A DNA stretch of 64,000 nt from NCBI GenBank assembly GCA_034670265.1, contig JAXMNU010000004.1, positions 422,823 through 486,822 of the forward strand, read 5' to 3'. The DNA is from Halomarinibacterium sp034670265. Its GTDB lineage: Bacteria > Bacteroidota > Bacteroidia > Flavobacteriales > Flavobacteriaceae. The notes beneath the pieces were generated by a model, which saw only the letters and a program-made list of their open reading frames with translations, made no database searches and was not told the origin of the DNA. The position numbers and the translations under genes were made by a program. This document shows positions 60,569-64,000 of this stretch, one piece after another (the first letter of the stretch is position 1; each line of letters starts with the position of its first letter).

Positions 60569-60684
60569 AATTTTAATTGTTTTTTGTAGCAGGCGACTTT
60601 TCTACTTGTACTTTGTGCTCTATAGCTTTAGCGATAGAGTAGCCCAACTCCAGGGTTATTAATTTGTTTTAACCGGTTAAGCAA
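60569..60684 (-). promoter_or_regulatory. Candidate L20-type autoregulatory RNA between rpmI and rplT
   Basis: The 116-base gap holds a perfect 12-base palindrome TTAACCGGTTAA near its 5' end, a CCC/GGG hairpin, a hairpin with arms CTCTAT/ATAGAG (60619..60640 region) and a GTAG/CTAC pairing. Ribosomal protein L20 is known to repress this operon in other phyla through an mRNA mimic of its rRNA site, but I could not match the consensus. Confidence 0.3.
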
Positions 60685-60882
60685 TTACTTCAAACGAAGC
60701 ATTTGTTTAACATTACTCTCGTCACTCTTGTGTACAACAGTGTCGTGAGTTAAAGCTAGCTTACGTTTTTTCGACTTCTTTGTTAAGATGTGACTTTTAA
60801 ACGCATGCTTTCTTTTAATCTTACCAGTACCTGTTAGCTTGAAACGCTTTTTAGCACTAGATTTTGTTTTTTGTTTAGGCAT
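60685..60882 (-). CDS. rpmI: 50S ribosomal protein L35
   Basis: A 65-residue L35: MPKQKTKSSAKKRFKLTGTG, KIKRKHAFKSHILTKKSKKR and the ending VKQMLRLK. It lies 59 bases after infC in the conserved infC-rpmI-rplT order. Confidence 0.97.
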   Translation of the reverse strand: MPKQKTKSSAKKRFKLTGTGKIKRKHAFKSHILTKKSKKRKLALTHDTVVHKSDESNVKQMLRLK

Positions 60883-60941
60883 TTTTCCTACGTTTTAATT
60901 TACTTCGCTTTATTGTAATCTTCAGTTTTATAACTAAAGAA

Positions 60942-61496
60942 TTATTTCTTTTTTGGAGCAATGAACATGGTCATTCGCTTTCCTTCTAGTTTAGGCATTT
61001 GTTCTACCTTACCATATTCTTCTAGATCCTGAGCCAATCGTAACAACAAAATTTCTCCTTGATCCTTATAGATTATTGAACGACCTTTAAAGAAGACATA
61101 TGCTTTAAGCTTTGCTCCTTCTTTCAAGAATTTAATACCGTGTTTTTTCTTGAAATCGTAATCGTGGTCATCGGTATTAGGACCAAATCTAATTTCTTTT
61201 ACAATTACTTTTGTTGCTTTAGACTTAAGGGCTTTTTCTCTTTTCTTTTGTTCGTAAACAAATTTTTTGTAGTCCATCACTTTACATACAGGTGGTTCTG
61301 CATTAGGTGATATCTCTACCAGGTCCGATTCTAATTCTTCAGCAATTTCGAGTGCTCTTTTAATAGGATAAACTCCAACTTCAACATTGTCTCCTACGAG
61401 ACGTACTTCTTTTGCACGAATCTTTTCGTTAATCTTGTGTTGGTCTTCCTTAATAACTCTTGCTGGTCCTCGGGATCTTTTTCTTCTTATTGCTAT
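60942..61496 (-). CDS. infC: Translation initiation factor IF-3 with AUA start codon
   Basis: A 184-residue IF-3. An ORF scan for ATG finds only the C-terminal 112 residues (ATG at 61280), but the same frame continues upstream without a stop and encodes the complete N-terminal domain (AIRRKRSRGPARVIKEDQHK, INEKIRAKEVRLVGDNVEVG, DLVEISPNAEPPVCKVMDYK). It must start at or after 61496, because an in-frame TAA stands two codons before the ATA at 61496..61494. Homologous IF-3 starts with the same MAIRR, so AUA at 61496 is the likely initiator. E. coli infC uses AUU for autoregulation by IF-3, so a rare start here has the same logic. Confidence 0.88.
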   Translation of the reverse strand: MAIRRKRSRGPARVIKEDQHKINEKIRAKEVRLVGDNVEVGVYPIKRALEIAEELESDLVEISPNAEPPVCKVMDYKKFVYEQKKREKALKSKATKVIVKEIRFGPNTDDHDYDFKKKHGIKFLKEGAKLKAYVFFKGRSIIYKDQGEILLLRLAQDLEEYGKVEQMPKLEGKRMTMFIAPKKK

Positions 61497-61520
61497 GGCT
61501 TATAGGGTTTTAATTAAACT

Positions 61521-63461
61521 TTATTTAAATTCTTTTATATCTTTTTTTACTTCGGTTTGAAGCATTTCAGAAAATTCTGAAACTGTCATGGCTCCTAAAT
61601 CTCCTTCACTGTGTCTTCGTACAGAAACCGTACCATCTTTTTCTTCTTGCTCTCCAACTATTAACATATAAGGGATTTTGTTCATTTCTGCTTCCCTTAT
61701 CTTCTTGCCAATAGTTTCGTTGCGGTTGTCAACGAGGGCGCGAATTTCGTCATTTTCAAGCAAATTTAAAACTTTTTCTCCGTATTTCTCATATTTCTCA
61801 CTTAATGTCAGGATGCATACTTGTTCTGGCATCAGCCATAATGGGAAATTACCTCCAGTATGCTCTAACAAAATAGCAATAAATCGCTCCATACTGCCAA
61901 AAGGTGCTCGGTGAATCATAACAGGCCTGTGAAGCTCATTGTCATTGCCTTTGTAAGTGAGTTCGAATCGTTCTGGCAAGTTATAATCGACCTGAATGGT
62001 ACCTAATTGCCAACTCCTTCCTAAGGCATCTTTTACCATAAAGTCCAATTTTGGACCATAAAAAGCAGCTTCACCTTCCACTATAATATAATCTAATTTT
62101 TTATCTTCAACAGCATTGAGGATTGCTTTTTCAGCTTTTTCCCAATTTTCAAGGTTTCCAATATATTTTTCAGGTTTCTTTGGATCTCTAATTGATACTT
62201 GTGTGGTAAAGTTTTCAAATCCTAATGACCCAAAAACATAAAGCACTAAATCGATTACCTCTTTAAATTCTTTATCCAGTTGGTCTGGGGTACAAAAAAT
62301 GTGCGCATCATCTTGTGTAAATCCCCTTACACGTGTTAATCCGTGTAATTCTCCACTTTGTTCATAGCGATATACAGTACCAAATTCTGCAAAACGTTTT
62401 GGTAAATCTTTATAAGACCAAGGCTTGCTATTGTAGATTTCACAGTGATGTGGGCAGTTCATGGGTTTTAGCATAAACTCTTCTCCTTCGTTGGGAGTCT
62501 GAATTGGCTTAAAACTATCTTCCCCATATTTTGCGTAATGTCCAGAAGTTACATAAAGCTCCTTTTGACCAATATGTGGCGACACCACCATTTCGTATCC
62601 AGCTTTCTTTTGTGCTGCTTTCAGAAAATTTTCTAATCGTTCCCTAAGAGCGGCACCCTTTGGAAGCCATAACGGAAGGCCTTGTCCAACTCGTTGAGAA
62701 AAAGTAAATAACTCTAACTCTTTCCCCAGTTTTCTATGATCTCTTTTCTTAGCCTCTTCGAGTAATTCAAGATGTTCTGTTAAGTCTTTTTGTTTTGGAA
62801 AACTAATTCCATATACACGAGTAAGTTGTTTGTTGTTTTCATCACCTTTATAATAGGCTCCTGCAACACTTAAAATTTTAACTGCTTTTACAATACCTGT
62901 GTTAGGAATATGTCCTCCACGGCATAAATCGGTAAATGTGTCATGGTCACAAAAAGTAATATCGCCATCTTCAAGTCCTTCAATAAGGTCGACTTTATAT
63001 TCGTTTTTACCTTTATAATAGGAAAGTGCGTCGGCTTTACTTACAGAACGCATTTTAAAATCATGTTTTCCTCGTGCTATTTCTAGCATTTTATCTTCAA
63101 TGGTTTTGAAGTCTTTTTCAGAAATGGTTTCATCTCCTAAGTCAACATCATAATAAAAACCTTTATCAATTGCTGGTCCTACCCATAACTTCACGTTTGG
63201 GTATAATTCTTCTAGCGCCTGAGCCAAAATGTGAGCTGTTGAATGCCAAAAAGCTTTCTTTCCCTCATCATTGTTCCAAGTATACAGCACCAAACTTCCA
63301 TCTTCATTTAATGGAGTAGTAGACTCTATAATAGTATCATTAAAAGAAGCGGAAATTACATTACGCGCAAGTCCTTCACTTATGCCTTTAGCAACATCCA
63401 TAGGAGTACTTCCTTTGTCATACTTTTTTACACTTCCGTCAGGTAGAGTAATTGCAATCAT
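61521..63461 (-). CDS. thrS: Threonyl-tRNA synthetase
   Basis: A 646-residue class II synthetase. It has the TGS domain (1-62), the editing/SAD region (about 75-225, with HSTAHILAQALEELYPNVKL), a catalytic domain with motifs ASGHYAKYGEDSFKP, the zinc-binding MNCPHHCEIY and MERFIAILLEHTGGNFPLW, and a C-terminal anticodon domain (about 545-640). It charges tRNA-Thr. It begins the operon with infC, rpmI and rplT; the infC frame follows 24 bases after its stop. Confidence 0.97.
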   Translation of the reverse strand: MIAITLPDGSVKKYDKGSTPMDVAKGISEGLARNVISASFNDTIIESTTPLNEDGSLVLYTWNNDEGKKAFWHSTAHILAQALEELYPNVKLWVGPAIDKGFYYDVDLGDETISEKDFKTIEDKMLEIARGKHDFKMRSVSKADALSYYKGKNEYKVDLIEGLEDGDITFCDHDTFTDLCRGGHIPNTGIVKAVKILSVAGAYYKGDENNKQLTRVYGISFPKQKDLTEHLELLEEAKKRDHRKLGKELELFTFSQRVGQGLPLWLPKGAALRERLENFLKAAQKKAGYEMVVSPHIGQKELYVTSGHYAKYGEDSFKPIQTPNEGEEFMLKPMNCPHHCEIYNSKPWSYKDLPKRFAEFGTVYRYEQSGELHGLTRVRGFTQDDAHIFCTPDQLDKEFKEVIDLVLYVFGSLGFENFTTQVSIRDPKKPEKYIGNLENWEKAEKAILNAVEDKKLDYIIVEGEAAFYGPKLDFMVKDALGRSWQLGTIQVDYNLPERFELTYKGNDNELHRPVMIHRAPFGSMERFIAILLEHTGGNFPLWLMPEQVCILTLSEKYEKYGEKVLNLLENDEIRALVDNRNETIGKKIREAEMNKIPYMLIVGEQEEKDGTVSVRRHSEGDLGAMTVSEFSEMLQTEVKKDIKEFK

Positions 63462-63481
63462 TTTTTCTGAAAATTAAGTGG

Positions 63482-63512
63482 CAAAGATACTATTACTTAA
63501 TTCGTTTTACAA
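63482..63512 (-). promoter_or_regulatory. Promoter of thrS-infC-rpmI-rplT
   Basis: Minus-strand TTG (63512..63510), 20 bases, TATCTTTG (63489..63482), which matches TTG / TAnnTTTG. It lies 21 bases before the thrS ATG. Confidence 0.7.
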
Positions 63513-63676
63513 TAGCTCTATGAATACTTTTAAAGCAGGTGTTTTATGATTTTATTGAAATAGATATAATATATAGGTAATAGGTTTTTTCTTAACAATA
63601 TAATGACGGTTATTATTGCGTATCAAGCATTTAAAAAAATAGATGAAAAAATCATTAAAAAAGATTGAAAATATGT

Positions 63677-63706
63677 TTGCGGATGTGATAAACCAAATTA
63701 TATTTG
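63677..63706 (+). promoter_or_regulatory. rRNA operon promoter P1 (presumed)
   Basis: TTG (63677..63679), 19 bases, TATATTTG (63699..63706), followed by CACCCGC. The spacing is ideal for Bacteroidota. The block after -7 is shared with P2 and with the tRNA promoter at 48200. Confidence 0.75.
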
Positions 63707-63781
63707 CACCCGCTTTGAAAGAGAAAATTAGTTCAATCTGAATAAAGCATAAGTTCTTTTTAAAAAATATTTTAAAAACTA

Positions 63782-63811
63782 TTGCAGGGTAAAAAAATAG
63801 TATTACATTTG
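63782..63811 (+). promoter_or_regulatory. rRNA operon promoter P2 (presumed)
   Basis: TTG (63782..63784), 19 bases, TACATTTG (63804..63811), followed by CACCCGC, 105 bases downstream of P1. Confidence 0.78.
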
Positions 63812-64000
63812 CACCCGCAAAAAGGATGAGTGAATTAAAAACACAAGTTTCGAAGTAGCGAAAAAGTTATATAAAGAGTTCATTGATATATTGAAATTGA
63901 CAGCGTAGAAGATGGTTCATTAAGATGAATTATTTTCAGACGAAAATTAAACTAGACTAAGTAGAATACCTGAGATTTTTTTGAGGGCTTTTTGTTGTGA
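63812..64000 (+). other. Leader of an rRNA operon (presumed, 16S gene beyond window)
   Basis: No coding potential. The sequence GTTCATTGATATATTGAAATT with GACAGCG resembles the conserved leader and spacer element (TTCTTTGACATATTG...) that occurs beside 16S/23S genes in Flavobacteriaceae and is thought to serve antitermination or processing. The end (TTTTTTTGAGGGCTTTTTGT) resembles the segment just before 16S. The 16S gene itself is not in the window. Confidence 0.6.

Noticed and set aside
61280..61280. ATG at 61280 as the start of infC
   Set aside because: It would remove the whole N-terminal domain, and the open frame upstream encodes conserved IF-3 sequence.
63603..63668. Short ORF MTVIIAYQAFKKIDEKIIKK D upstream of the presumed rRNA promoters
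   Set aside because: It has 21 codons in very AT-rich DNA, no promoter or ribosome site, and no similarity that I recognise.

Overview
The window comes from the chromosome of a marine-type member of Flavobacteriaceae (phylum Bacteroidota). The evidence is the low GC content, promoters of the Bacteroidota form TTG-N19/20-TAnnTTTG, lipoproteins with acidic residues after the lipid-carrying cysteine, a type IX secretion C-terminal domain on an M36 peptidase, a zeaxanthin-type carotenoid operon, a DnaJ and a Tgt with lineage-typical zinc-site changes, and a two-gene transketolase. I do not assign a genus.

Layout. 1-600: the start of an MFS transporter, preceded by a short leader ORF and a terminator that look like a transcription attenuator. 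600-9800: secreted and lipid-anchored proteins (an HExxH protein with a FISUMP-like domain, a DUF1684 protein, dipeptidyl peptidase III, a choice-of-anchor-L-like lipoprotein, a tandem-repeat lipoprotein) and a CrcB fluoride channel. 10000-14200: a four-gene operon encoding a caspase-like protease, an orphan 250-residue protein, a sensor kinase and a LuxR-type response regulator. It is flanked by copies of an 18-bp palindrome, one of them inside a perfect 42-bp palindrome. 14300-20900: housekeeping genes (MazG-like, IlvE, MnmD, YceI, GrpE-DnaJ). 21000-28700: a seven-gene operon with an ABC exporter, MscS, a putative outer-membrane protein, an NtrC-type regulator without a DNA-binding domain, PPK2 and an M28 peptidase. 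28800-31700: an AraC-type membrane regulator and a MATE exporter. 31735-32965: a DUF4365 gene tightly bounded by inverted repeats, followed by a repeat-rich spacer. 33500-39000: a LETM1-related protein, then a DUF4331/lipoprotein/TPR cluster next to an ECF sigma and anti-sigma pair. 39200-42650: an M36 metallopeptidase carrying a T9SS sorting domain. 42900-47800: a carotenoid operon (crtI-crtB-crtZ-crtY-tspO) with a CarH-like MerR regulator. 47900-48230: tRNA-Lys and tRNA-Leu. 48400-60200: AroK, a phosphoribosyltransferase, an S4 protein, an FKBP lipoprotein, transketolase, Tgt-LptG-EamA-AccA, DnaB and a conserved secreted protein. 60200-63500: thrS-infC-rpmI-rplT. 63500-64000: two tandem promoters and a leader that most likely belong to an rRNA operon starting just beyond the window.

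The most interesting points are: the MFS leader, where the leader ORF and the terminator's 3' arm carry the same 7-mer, so that antiterminator and terminator exclude each other; the caspase two-component operon with its shared palindrome; the DUF4365 cassette-like unit; an infC gene that can only start at a non-AUG codon (AUA); and a promoter block shared by the tRNA and presumed rRNA operons. All functional statements are from reading the sequence; no database search was run.
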